From Dehalococcoidia bacterium (GTDB lineage: Bacteria > Chloroflexota > Dehalococcoidia > SHYB01 > SHYL01), in the NCBI GenBank assembly GCA_009692825.1, contig SHYL01000009.1, positions 1-35,133 of the forward strand: 35,133 bases of DNA, in the 5' to 3' direction. The notes under the pieces are model-generated. The model saw only the letters and a program-made list of their open reading frames with translations, did no database searches and was not told the origin of the DNA. Below, piece by piece: positions 16,443 through 24,805 of the stretch (positions are counted from its first letter, which is position 1; each line of letters starts with the position of its first letter). A program made the position numbers and the translations under genes.

Positions 16443-17423
16443 GCCATACCTCTGGATTAGCCAGATGAAGAGGCTGCTTGGCATCCATGAATCGGAATAT
16501 GTCCTCGGTTAGCATCTCCGAGTAGCGGCGTACTGTTTCGTGGGTAGCTCCACCGATATGCGGGGTAAGGATGACGTTTGGCAGTGAAAGGAATGGGCTT
16601 GCAGGGCTGATTGGGTGTCCGCTGAACACATCTATGGCCGCTCCAGCGATGCGGTTTGAGCGCAGCGTATCTACAAGCGCAACCTCGTCTATGACAGACG
16701 GTGAAGCAGTATTAATAATGAGTGCAGTCGGTTTCACGCTAGTGAGCAGCTGTTTATTAAAAAGGTTGTCGGTCTTATCAGTATGCTGGATGTGAAGCGA
16801 AATCACCTCTGATTCATGAGCCAGCGTCTCCAGGGAGGCCATGATAACGCCAATTTTGGCCGCCTTTTCAGTGCTCACGAATGGGTCGTGAGCGAGGACA
16901 TGCATCCCAAGCGCCGACAGCTTATGAGCTACCTTTTCACCGATCGCGCCGAGGCCGATTATGCCGGCGGTTTTGCCTTCAAGCTCATAGCCTCTGAACT
17001 GCTGGTAGCCATCAAGCGGAGTTTTCCAGTCGCCCCGTTTAATAAATGAATCGGCTTTGCTTATATGCCTCGCCAGCGCGAATATTAAACCGACGGTATG
17101 TCAGCTACAGCATTCGCATTTCTCTGCGGAGTGTAAATCACACCGACGCCATGCTCTGTACACGCAGGGATGTCTACCTGATTTAACGCCGCGCGACACA
17201 TTCCTACCAGCTTTAAGACTTTCGTTTGCTCCAACAGCTCAGGAAAGACGAAGTCAATCTCAATCAGTAAGCAATCTATCTGCTCTTTATCAAGCCTTTG
17301 CCCAAGTTCTCCGGGGTCGTAAATCTTCTGTTTATCTACCCAGCTTTCCTGGATCACATTAGCCCGCGATTCAAGTCTTTTGATCTCACCGGCGTCGAAT
17401 GGGGCTAGTATCAATATATTCAT
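16429..17423 (-). pseudogene. D-isomer-specific 2-hydroxyacid dehydrogenase, frameshifted
   Basis: Two frames together encode one 331-residue dehydrogenase. The first (17423 to about 17099) gives the N-terminal catalytic domain, MNILILAPFDAGEI to NANAVAD, then ends at a stop at 17085-17087. The second, from about 17097, continues seamlessly: VGLIFALARHI, the NAD-binding GIIGLGAIGEKVAHKL, INTASPSVIDE, GAAIDVFSGHP and LTPHIGGATHET, ending NPEVWHGGR. One base is missing near 17097-17099. In this family an arginine is expected where INTASPS is seen, and a glutamate where SGHP is seen, so two of three usual catalytic residues look changed, while the histidine in TPHIGG remains. It could be decay, a sequencing error or a divergent subgroup. 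It heads the operon with the FGGY kinase. Confidence 0.8.
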
Positions 17424-17517
17424 CGTATTTCTCAACGCTGATATACAATCTTCATAGCCATTCCTGCGTAGAAACCTGATGAGTTTAACACAAGGATGAG
17501 CGTTGAAAAGGAGAGCT

Positions 17518-18738
17518 ATGAGCTTAGACTTGGCAAAAACTGTTCCACAAATAAATGATTCAGTTTCCTATTTCAAATCAAGGTCGGCTCAAGCTTCACA
17601 CAGGCTGAAAACCGCTATCCATCAGATTTCGATGCTTAAATCGGATAAAACCCAGATACCTGTGCTTCAAAAGAAAATACAAAACAGCAAAGCAGTTTTT
17701 ACTCTCGCTGATCTAACAGACACCCCCGGCAAAATCAATCCCGCAGCAACAGCCAATAGCTATATCGCGATAGGAACAGACGGCTCGCAGATAGAAGTCG
17801 ACAGGCACAGGCCTATGCACTGTTATCTGATAAACATAGGCGGAGTCCATATACAGTACGGCGACGCTCCTTCAGCCCGGCTCTGGAGCACGCCTCACAT
17901 GTTTTCCAAAGATGAGGACCTCACAATTAAAGCGGACGGCGACGCAAGCGCCCAATCAATAGAAGAGGAATTGCTAGGCATAAAACGCGACGTCATGGAA
18001 CTTGAAGCGCTTGTAAATACGGCGAAGTCAATCACATCAGACATACCAATATTAGGGCTGGTTGACGGATCTTTAATAAGGTGGCCTTTGGTCAGCAAAA
18101 GCTACCCCGATTTCGTGAAGCGCCATTTCCTGGACGACGGCTATCTTGTATGGCTCGACGAAGCGCGAGAGCTAATGAAAGGCAAGCGGTTTGCTATCGC
18201 AAGCTACACGAGCATGCCCAGATATACAGACGTGGTGAATAACCTGCGGCTTATGAACGGCATGTGTACTTTTGAGAAGGCTGATTGCAACGTAAATTGC
18301 AAAACTACGTCTCGAGGTAACAGGCCGTGCGACGGAGTCGACGGTGTGCTAGACCGTGAGGTTTTTGAGGCGATACTAGATACTGGCGAACGCTCTGCTG
18401 TTTATAAAAGCAGGGCATCGGTGGTCAGAGAACAATACGGCGACCATCAGATTTCCTTCTTTTATTTAAATACAGGCGATGAGATAGCCAGGATAGAAGT
18501 GCCTGTATGGATAGCGGACGACGAGGAATCGACATCGATGGTTCACAGCCTAGTGATGGATCAGTGCAAAAAAGGCCGCGGCTACCCTGTCGTGCTTTCC
18601 GAGGCGCACGAGCAGGCGGTAGTGAGTCATGCGGACGCGGAGCGATTCTGGGACCTGCTGGAGAATGCAATGGACAGGGCCAAGGCGCATAGGGCATCGT
18701 CCGCTAAGTCAATTTCCAAGAGACACAACTGGGTTTAA
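17518..18738 (+). CDS. nurA: NurA-domain 5'-3' nuclease
   Basis: A 406-residue NurA-domain protein. NurA nucleases, with the HerA translocase, resect DNA double-strand ends next to Rad50-Mre11. The metal-binding start of the domain is IGTDGSQIEVDRH (about residues 85-97). Further conserved pieces are LGLVDGSLIRW (about 183), the KGKRFAIASYTS segment, IEVPVWIA and the C-terminal YPVVLSEAHEQAVVSHADAE. The ATG at 17518 has AGGAG five to nine bases upstream, better than the in-frame TTG at 17503. It is divergent from the dehydrogenase, with about 95 bases between. No herA gene is in the window; a separate sbcC lies at 1422. Confidence 0.88.
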   Translation: MSLDLAKTVPQINDSVSYFKSRSAQASHRLKTAIHQISMLKSDKTQIPVLQKKIQNSKAVFTLADLTDTPGKINPAATANSYIAIGTDGSQIEVDRHRPMHCYLINIGGVHIQYGDAPSARLWSTPHMFSKDEDLTIKADGDASAQSIEEELLGIKRDVMELEALVNTAKSITSDIPILGLVDGSLIRWPLVSKSYPDFVKRHFLDDGYLVWLDEARELMKGKRFAIASYTSMPRYTDVVNNLRLMNGMCTFEKADCNVNCKTTSRGNRPCDGVDGVLDREVFEAILDTGERSAVYKSRASVVREQYGDHQISFFYLNTGDEIARIEVPVWIADDEESTSMVHSLVMDQCKKGRGYPVVLSEAHEQAVVSHADAERFWDLLENAMDRAKAHRASSAKSISKRHNWV

Positions 18739-18834
18739 CCCATAGCCTGCATCTTCATTGAGCATTGTCTATCCGGATGAAGCACTGCATTACGAATAAA
18801 CACTTCTAAACTTTTACCCTAGTGACAAATGTAT

Positions 18835-18863
18835 TAAAATAGTTTTAAACCAAATTTAAAACT
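18835..18863 (+). promoter_or_regulatory. Possible -10 box and perfect inverted repeat before the 18880 gene
   Basis: AGTTTTAAA (18841-18849) and its exact complement TTTAAAACT (18855-18863) are separated by five bases, directly after TAAAAT (18835-18840). A 9-bp perfect palindrome overlapping the expected transcription start would suit a repressor. The -35 box (TTTTAC, 18812-18817) is poor. Confidence 0.45.
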
Positions 18864-18879
18864 GTGAGGTGAGAAGAAG

Positions 18880-19209
18880 ATGGCACCAGTAGTACGAACA
18901 TCGATCGAAGAAATCCTGCCAGGCCACATGCCTGAAGCGGAAAGAATCATAGACTCTCTAAAAGAGTTCCTCTCAAAGCAGAATGGGTTTATCTTGGGAT
19001 ACCGTTTTGACCTTCCAGAGGCACCTTATAGCGTTGGCAAATCCGCCATCTGGGAAAGCGAAGCCGCAGCAAATGCCGCCGCTGGCTCTGATCACGTTAT
19101 GGCGCTACGGTCGCAGCTGGCCGCGATAAGCAAGAAGGGCTCCATTGTAGAGCACATGCACTATGTGAGGGGCGCGCCCAAAAACCTGCCAATGCCCGTA
19201 GCTATATAA
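18880..19209 (+). CDS. Small ABM-like (dimeric alpha-beta barrel) protein
   Basis: A 109-residue soluble protein. The pattern AERIIDSLKEFLSKQNGFILGYRFDLPE, then SAIWESEAAANAAAGSDHVMALRSQL, resembles antibiotic-biosynthesis-monooxygenase-like dimeric alpha-beta barrels: a helix, a strand describing 'fill-in' of substrate, a W-E-S segment and a second helix. Function cannot be assigned, and the fold call is inference from pattern. The ATG follows GAGGTGAGAAGA, a fair ribosome binding site. A perfect inverted repeat sits just upstream. The cyclase-family gene starts 46 bases after its stop, so the two may be co-transcribed. Confidence 0.72.
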   Translation: MAPVVRTSIEEILPGHMPEAERIIDSLKEFLSKQNGFILGYRFDLPEAPYSVGKSAIWESEAAANAAAGSDHVMALRSQLAAISKKGSIVEHMHYVRGAPKNLPMPVAI

Positions 19210-19255
19210 GCTTCCTGCTTCGCACGCGAAAGAGGTATATCATTTCAGGGGGCTT

Positions 19256-19888
19256 ATGAGAGTCATAGATATCTCTGTCGCAATTTCATCTTCGATGCAT
19301 ATCTACCCAGGCGATCCGGCGGTAGAAGTGCAGCCTGCCTCTGCGATCTCTAAAGGTGATTCCAATAACAGCTCCAGACTCGTTATGGGATCTCATACGG
19401 GTACGCATGTAGACTCGCCCAGGCACTTCATTCAGGATATGCTTTCTGTCGACAAGCTTCCCCTGGACGTGCTAGTGGGCAAAGCCTATGTAGCAGAAAT
19501 TCTTACTACCACCCAGATCGGCGTAAAAGACCTTGAAAAAGCCGCCATTCCACCAGGCACAAAAAGGATTATTTTCAAGACGGTCAATTCAAAGCTTATT
19601 TGGAAAGCCAAGGATTTCCAACCTGATTACATATCATTGTCCGTCGACGGTGCTAAATGGCTCCTGCAGATGGGTGTAAGACTGATTGGAATCGACTATT
19701 TAAGCATCGAACAGTTTAAGAGCCCCCAGCATGAAGTCCACCACGTTCTGCTTGAAGCAAACGTAGTGATTCTGGAGGGGTTGAACCTCACTGGCGTTTC
19801 ACCCGGTGAGTACACACTTTGCTGCCTACCGCTAAAGATCAGCGGAGGCGACGGAGCACCGGCACGGACCGTGCTCATTGAAGAGTAG
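19256..19888 (+). CDS. Cyclase-family metal-dependent hydrolase (kynurenine formamidase-like)
   Basis: A 210-residue member of the cyclase/kynurenine formamidase superfamily. The N-terminus MRVIDISVAISSSMHIYPGDPAV is typical, and the metal-binding motif HTGTHVDSPRHF (about residues 46-57) is complete. Later come the FKTVNSKLIWK strand, IGIDYLSIEQF (about 142-152), HHVLLEANVVILEGLNL and the C-terminal LPLKISGGDGAPARTV. Relatives hydrolyse formylkynurenine or cyclic amides; none of the other tryptophan-catabolic genes is nearby, so the substrate is open. ATG at 19256 with GGGGG about four bases upstream. Confidence 0.85.
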   Translation: MRVIDISVAISSSMHIYPGDPAVEVQPASAISKGDSNNSSRLVMGSHTGTHVDSPRHFIQDMLSVDKLPLDVLVGKAYVAEILTTTQIGVKDLEKAAIPPGTKRIIFKTVNSKLIWKAKDFQPDYISLSVDGAKWLLQMGVRLIGIDYLSIEQFKSPQHEVHHVLLEANVVILEGLNLTGVSPGEYTLCCLPLKISGGDGAPARTVLIEE

Positions 19889-19947
19889 CCAGAATCTCAG
19901 TACCCCCATGCTATACTTGCCTAAAATCACGATTGAGGATTGCTTAA

Positions 19948-21189
19948 GTGCCACATAGAGTTGTCGTTACCGGTATTGGAATGGTTAGCCCTCTTGGGCT
20001 AGATATTGAGACTTCATGGAAAGCCCTGCTGGCCGGGGAATCAGGCGTCAGCCCAATCACTTCTTTCGATGCCTCACAGCTGGACACCAGGATTGCGGCA
20101 TCCGTTAAAGATTTCGAGCCAACCAAATACCTCGATGCGAAAGAGGCGCGCCGTGCGGATAGGTTCGTACAATTTGCTTGCGCATCAGCCGTGCAGGCAG
20201 TCCAAGCGTCAGGACTCAAAATAGACAGCTCAAATGCCACTGAAGTAGGCGTCCTTATAGGCTCAGGCATCGGCGGAATTATGACCCTGAGCCAGGGCTT
20301 CGACACGATGTTCACAAAGGGTCCTAAGAAAATGAGCCCCTTTATTGTGCCCATGATGATTACAGACATGGGGTCCGGATTCGTATCTATCATCACGGGC
20401 GCTAAGGGACCTAATTTCTGCACTACTTCCGCATGTTCAAGCGGAGCCGACGCAATAGGCACTGCATACAGCTTCATACAGAGCGGAGAAGTGAAAGCCA
20501 TGCTGGCAGGTGGAGCAGAGGCCCCGTTATGCCCTATATCAATCGCAGGATTCAATGCGGCAAGAGCGCTGTCTGAAAATAATGAAAACCCCAAAGGCGC
20601 ATCAAGACCGTTCGATGCAAAACGCGACGGCTTTGTGATGGGCGAAGGCTCAGCGATACTGGTGCTCGAGGACATGGAGCACGCCATGAACCGCGGCGCC
20701 AACATAATCGCTGAGCTGGTTGGCTACGGCGCTACAGGTGATGGATACCACATAACCCAGCCGGCTGAAGGCGGCGAAGGCGGAGCTAGAGCGATGAAAA
20801 AAGCGCTGGCCAAGGCTAACCTCCAGCCCAGCGATATCGATTATATAAACGCTCACGGCACCTCAACCCAAATAAACGATAGGGGCGAAACACAGGCAAT
20901 TAAGTCCGTATTCGGAGAGGCCGCTTATAAAGTCCCCATAAGCTCCACAAAATCTATGACAGGTCATTTGCTTGGAGCCGCGGGCGCGGTGGAAGCCGCG
21001 ATCTGTACTCTGACTATCCAGAACGGCCAACTCCCGCCGACTATTAACCTGCATAACCCTGACCCGGACTGCGACCTCGACTATATACCGAATAAAAGCC
21101 GCACGAAAAAGGTCAGAGCCGTCCTATCCAATTCCTTTGGCTTCGGCGGCCACAACTCCTGCTTAATATTTAAAGAATTCACAGCTTAG
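19948..21189 (+). CDS. fabF: 3-oxoacyl-[acyl-carrier-protein] synthase II
   Basis: FabF condenses malonyl-ACP with acyl-ACP in fatty-acid elongation. The 413-residue protein starts HRVVVTGIGMVSPLG and has the full Cys-His-His triad: nucleophile in TTSACSSGAD (about residue 164), HGTSTQINDRGE (about 302) and KSMTGHLLGAAGA (about 338). SFGFGGHNSCLIF near the end is the oxyanion-side glycine motif. Length is normal. The GTG start has GAGGA nine bases upstream; a TATACT at 19911-19916 could be its -10 box. There is no acpP or fabH neighbour, and fabZ lies elsewhere in the window. Confidence 0.97.
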   Translation: MPHRVVVTGIGMVSPLGLDIETSWKALLAGESGVSPITSFDASQLDTRIAASVKDFEPTKYLDAKEARRADRFVQFACASAVQAVQASGLKIDSSNATEVGVLIGSGIGGIMTLSQGFDTMFTKGPKKMSPFIVPMMITDMGSGFVSIITGAKGPNFCTTSACSSGADAIGTAYSFIQSGEVKAMLAGGAEAPLCPISIAGFNAARALSENNENPKGASRPFDAKRDGFVMGEGSAILVLEDMEHAMNRGANIIAELVGYGATGDGYHITQPAEGGEGGARAMKKALAKANLQPSDIDYINAHGTSTQINDRGETQAIKSVFGEAAYKVPISSTKSMTGHLLGAAGAVEAAICTLTIQNGQLPPTINLHNPDPDCDLDYIPNKSRTKKVRAVLSNSFGFGGHNSCLIFKEFTA

Positions 21190-21201
21190 TAGGACTGCTA
21201 A

Positions 21202-21564
21202 ATGCTTTCAAGGCGTGACAGGTCCTGGTCAGCGGTGGCGCATTTTTTCATAGTCCCGGTAATGCTTCTCGGGATTTTCACGCCTTACGGACTTGCATCT
21301 GTCATTCCCCCAATTGCGACAATCGCCGTAGCTATCATGGTAAAAAACAAATCCGGTTATCTGTCATTTCAATTTATACAGGCGATCATTTTTCAGACCA
21401 TTACATTTGTAATCTTCTTTCTGATAGCCACGGCGGAACCTCTGGACGTGACTTTTCTGCTTATCGCTACACTGGTTGGAATTGTTGCCGCTATCTCATG
21501 TATATTTGGGGTCAACTTTAAATATCCGGTCCTGGGCAGTATGGTTGAAAGAAGCGTAAGGTAA
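21202..21564 (+). CDS. Small membrane protein resembling DUF4870
   Basis: A 120-residue integral membrane protein with three or four hydrophobic segments: about residues 10-26 (AVAHFFIVPVMLLGIFT), 30-46 (LASVIPPIATIAVAIMV), 62-76 (AIIFQTITFVIFFLI) and 82-105 (VTFLLIATLVGIVAAISCIFGV). The order of features, an N-terminal R-S-W-S-A-V-A-H, P-P-I in the second segment, and KSGYLSFQFIQAIIFQ before the third, matches the DUF4870 pattern, whose function is unknown. It lies 12 bases after fabF and four bases before recJ, so it is within that operon. Confidence 0.72.
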   Translation: MLSRRDRSWSAVAHFFIVPVMLLGIFTPYGLASVIPPIATIAVAIMVKNKSGYLSFQFIQAIIFQTITFVIFFLIATAEPLDVTFLLIATLVGIVAAISCIFGVNFKYPVLGSMVERSVR

Positions 21565-21568
21565 GCAG

Positions 21569-23245
21569 ATGAGAGAAAAGCGCTGGAACCTGCTGCCACG
21601 CGCCAACCCGCTATTTTTCAATACTTTCCCTTCCCTGCCGCCGTTGTTCGCACAGATTCTTTACAACCGTGGTATCAAAAGCTCAACTGACTGGGGCGTT
21701 CTCTCCGATGGCTTACCTGTTAGAAACGACCCATTCATGTTTCATGGGATGGAAGCAACAGTCGAGAGGCTCCAGGCCGCGATAAAGAAAAAAGAAAGTA
21801 TTGCGATTTTTGGCGACTTTGATGCGGACGGGATAACTTCTTCATCCCTATTATATAGAGCGTTAGCCCGACTTGGCGCGAACCTCTCCATTTACATACC
21901 TCACAGAGTCCAGGAAGGACACGGGCTGAACAAACAGGCCATCGACCAGATTGCGGACCGCGGCGCGACTCTGATCATCACCACCGATTGCGGGGTGACT
22001 TCAGGGGCAGAGGTCGACTACGCGAGAGGCCTGGACATTCAGGTGATCATCGTTGACCACCACACGCCACCACCCGAGCTTCCGGCAGCGCTCGCGGTGA
22101 TCGATCCGAAGCTGGAAGGCAACAACTATCCCTATAACGGGCTGGCTGCGGTAGGAGTCGTATATAAACTGGTGCAGGCCCTTTATGGCAGACTCGGTAT
22201 AGAAATGGACGAGTCGCTGCTTGAGCTCGTTGCCCTGGGTACGATAGCGGATGTGGCGCCGCTCACAGGAGAGAACCGATACCTAGTCCGTGAAGGTTTG
22301 AAAAGATTAAACCACACCAGCCATCCCGGGCTAAAAGCTCTCATGGCGATAGCTGGCCTAAAGCCCGGGCATATCGATGTTGAAAGCATTTCTTTCGGCC
22401 TGGGCCCGCGTATCAACGCCGCCAGCAGAATCGACCACGGCATCACGAGCTTTAAGCTGTTGACCTGCACGTCCGATGAAGAAGCCACTAGCCTGGCGGC
22501 AGAGCTTGAAAGAAGGAACGCGATACGGCAGGCACTTACAGCTGAGGCACTCGCAAGGGCAAGACCTGAGGCAGAACTGTTGCTCAGCGACGGTCATATC
22601 ATCATGATTGGTTCAGAAGATTACCCGCCCGGAATTCTCGGTCTCATAGCAGGCAAACTGTGCGATGAGTTCCACCGGCCGGCTATTGCGATGAACCTAG
22701 GACCGGAGCTAATCAGGGCAAGCGCAAGAAGCATACCTGAGTTCAGCATAATCAATGCGCTCATGCAGTGCAGAGGCCTCTTCATCAAGTTCGGCGGACA
22801 TCCACAGGCTGCCGGCTTTACGATAGCCGCTGCAAACCTGGATAATCTAAAGGAACGCCTGGGTAAAATAGCCTCGAATGAACTTAGAGATAAAGACCTA
22901 CAGACTGAAATCACAATAGATGCGTACGTACGACTTAAGAGCATAAGCACCGACGTGTTGAAGCTATTCGATACCCTCGGCCCATTCGGTCAGGAAAACC
23001 CTCAACCTGTCATGCTGAGCAAAAAGGTTCAAGTTTTAGACAGGCGGTTGATGGGGAACGATTTGCAGCATTTCAGGATGCGCCTGAAGGAAGAGAACGT
23101 AATCTGGGAAGGTGTCGCCTTTGGTCTCGGATCTTCCATGCCTCTAAGCGACCTGGTGGACGTGGTCTATACGATCTCAACGAATCATTGGAACAACGTC
23201 ACAAGCCTGCAGCTGAACATACTGGACATCAAGCCTTCAGCCTAA
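21569..23245 (+). CDS. recJ: Single-stranded-DNA-specific exonuclease RecJ
   Basis: RecJ degrades single-stranded DNA 5'-3' in recombination and mismatch repair. The 558-residue protein has the DHH-superfamily motifs in order: IFGDFDADGITSSS (about residues 81-94), TTDCGVTSGAEV (about 138), IIVDHHTPPPELP (about 158-170), GLGPRINAASRID (about 278), and the DHHA1 motif KFGGHPQAAGFTI (about 408). The C-terminal OB domain follows to the end (LGPFGQENPQPVML). ATG at 21569 lies four bases after the membrane-protein stop. The 3' end overlaps the convergent tlpA gene by four bases, leaving no room for a separate terminator. Confidence 0.96.
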   Translation: MREKRWNLLPRANPLFFNTFPSLPPLFAQILYNRGIKSSTDWGVLSDGLPVRNDPFMFHGMEATVERLQAAIKKKESIAIFGDFDADGITSSSLLYRALARLGANLSIYIPHRVQEGHGLNKQAIDQIADRGATLIITTDCGVTSGAEVDYARGLDIQVIIVDHHTPPPELPAALAVIDPKLEGNNYPYNGLAAVGVVYKLVQALYGRLGIEMDESLLELVALGTIADVAPLTGENRYLVREGLKRLNHTSHPGLKALMAIAGLKPGHIDVESISFGLGPRINAASRIDHGITSFKLLTCTSDEEATSLAAELERRNAIRQALTAEALARARPEAELLLSDGHIIMIGSEDYPPGILGLIAGKLCDEFHRPAIAMNLGPELIRASARSIPEFSIINALMQCRGLFIKFGGHPQAAGFTIAAANLDNLKERLGKIASNELRDKDLQTEITIDAYVRLKSISTDVLKLFDTLGPFGQENPQPVMLSKKVQVLDRRLMGNDLQHFRMRLKEENVIWEGVAFGLGSSMPLSDLVDVVYTISTNHWNNVTSLQLNILDIKPSA

Positions 23246-23805
23246 CTCTGAGCCTTAACGCCAATCATTTCTAAGCGCGTCTTAAGCTCTGCGTTTGTCA
23301 GAAAAGGCCCTATTTTGACGTACATGATAATCCCTTTCGCATCTATAAAATAGCTCGTCGGCAGACCAATGATCCCGAATGTTCCCACGGCAACTTTCTG
23401 GTCGCTGTCCAACACCGATGGAAACGAGAGGTTGTGCTCCTGAAAAAAAGCCAATGCCTTGGTGCCGTTTTCATTCATATTTACGGCTAGTATGGCCAAT
23501 CCATCTGTTTTTGAATACTGATCGTAGGCTTCTTGGAAATGTGGCATCTCCTGCTTGCATGGCTCGCACCACGTTGCCCAGAAGTTCACAACCACCGGCT
23601 TTCCGCGCAGGCTGGACAAGCTCATGTCGGCGCCATCGGGGGTCTTCAGCGTAAAATCAGGCACGGCATTGCCCACTTTCAGACCTGATTTGCCAATGAC
23701 GCCATCAACCGGAGTCAGCGCGAAGGAGCCGGTGCCCTGTTTACTTTCGCAGGCGACAAGCAGCATAGCTGCCACTAGTAGGAATATTCCGATGCTAATT
23801 CTCAT
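23242..23805 (-). CDS. TlpA/ResA-type thioredoxin-like lipoprotein
   Basis: A 187-residue membrane-anchored thiol-disulfide oxidoreductase. The lipoprotein signal ends at Cys19 in LLVAC, with a short basic N-terminus and a hydrophobic core. After a linker comes the AhpC-TSA/Redoxin fold: FTLKTPDGADMSLSSLRGKPVVVNFWATWCEPCKQEMP, with the CEPC redox pair near residues 81-84, and a cis-proline in GIIGLPTSYF. It starts one base after the stop of ccdA (the two codons abut), so they are co-translated. CcdA should pass electrons across the membrane to it, and Lgt, encoded at the head of the operon, should lipidate Cys19. Confidence 0.93.
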   Translation of the reverse strand: MRISIGIFLLVAAMLLVACESKQGTGSFALTPVDGVIGKSGLKVGNAVPDFTLKTPDGADMSLSSLRGKPVVVNFWATWCEPCKQEMPHFQEAYDQYSKTDGLAILAVNMNENGTKALAFFQEHNLSFPSVLDSDQKVAVGTFGIIGLPTSYFIDAKGIIMYVKIGPFLTNAELKTRLEMIGVKAQS

Positions 23806-24534
23806 CTAAATCTGAGTTCCTAATCCGCTTCTCTGAAAATACTCATTAAACCTGGTGAGCGTACCGGTCACCAAAAGAAATCCGGCCAGAATGAGCAACG
23901 CCCCGCTTAAAATTTCTATCACTCTCATATAACGGCTAGCGCCTTTCAAGAGTTTCGTCATATATCCAGTCGCTGCCCCTGTCGCTAGGAATGGTATGCC
24001 CAACCCAACTGAGTATATAAATAATAACCATGTGCTCTTGGCAACCTCCCCAGAGTTAATGCCCAGAGATAGTATTGAGCCCAGCGTCGGGCCGATGCAT
24101 GGAGTCCAGCCTACTGCAAAACTCATACCGAGCAGAAAGGACTGCATATACCTTAATTTAGCCACTGGATTAATGTACGGCTTGAACGTCCTGTTCAAAA
24201 ATGGGAGCCGGATTACCCCAAGCATCTGCAGCCCAAAGATCATTACAAAAACACCCGCGATTCGCGATATAAGGTTTATCTGAGGCCTGATCTGCGAGCC
24301 CAGAATTCCAACAAGCGCACCCAGAAGAACAAAGATTATGGTAAAACCAGCAACAAAAAGCAACGCGTGTGGGAAAAAAGACCAAAAGCTTTTTTCTGAG
24401 TTACCCGTGACAGGCACTGCCTCAGCCATATTAGCCAGATAGACAGGGACAAGAGGCAAAACGCAGGGGGAGAGAAAAGACGCAAAACCCGCCGCGAATG
24501 CCAGAAGTGCACTTACGCCGCCGATTTCAAACAT
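23806..24534 (-). CDS. ccdA: Cytochrome c biogenesis/thiol-reducing transporter CcdA
   Basis: A 242-residue polytopic membrane protein of the CcdA/DsbD-beta family that carries reducing power from cytoplasmic thioredoxin to exported thiol proteins. Six hydrophobic segments can be seen. The two redox cysteines lie in FLSPCVLPLVPVYLA (about residue 24) and VGWTPCIGPTLGSIL (about 142). There is no attached thioredoxin domain, which is instead provided by the adjoining tlpA. It lies seven bases after the glutaredoxin-like gene. Confidence 0.95.
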   Translation of the reverse strand: MFEIGGVSALLAFAAGFASFLSPCVLPLVPVYLANMAEAVPVTGNSEKSFWSFFPHALLFVAGFTIIFVLLGALVGILGSQIRPQINLISRIAGVFVMIFGLQMLGVIRLPFLNRTFKPYINPVAKLRYMQSFLLGMSFAVGWTPCIGPTLGSILSLGINSGEVAKSTWLLFIYSVGLGIPFLATGAATGYMTKLLKGASRYMRVIEILSGALLILAGFLLVTGTLTRFNEYFQRSGLGTQI

Positions 24535-24541
24535 CGTAATG

Positions 24542-24805
24542 CTAAAAAGCTACATTCTTGGGAAGGCTATCGAGCACCTGGCGTAGGGCTTTTTCGGTTA
24601 TGTAAGATTCTATGGACGGTCCATTTTCTATCATGAGGACCGGCACTTTATCCCCGTACCTCGCCTGATATTCCTGCCTATCGTCTACATCCACTTCAGT
24701 AACAGCAAGCTTATATCTTGCAGGCAGCTTTTTTATCTCTTCCCGTGCTTCATCACAGAGGTAACACCCAACACGCATAAAAAGATACGCCTTAACCTGC
24801 GTCAT
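24542..24805 (-). CDS. Glutaredoxin-like protein
   Basis: An 87-residue DUF836/glutaredoxin-like protein: a beta strand, then the CYLC redox pair at residues 14 and 17 (MRVGCYLCDEAREE), a helix, the strand LAVTEVDVDDRQEYQARYG and a cis-proline-like VPVLMIENG, followed by a last helix. It may donate electrons to CcdA or act in the cytoplasm. The start overlaps the lgt stop by four bases (ATGA), so it is translationally coupled, and ccdA follows. Confidence 0.88.
   Translation of the reverse strand: MTQVKAYLFMRVGCYLCDEAREEIKKLPARYKLAVTEVDVDDRQEYQARYGDKVPVLMIENGPSIESYITEKALRQVLDSLPKNVAF

Noticed and set aside
18425-18697. Minus- and plus-strand frames inside nurA
   Set aside because: Compositionally odd (proline/arginine/serine rich), without a binding site, and lying within the conserved end of nurA.
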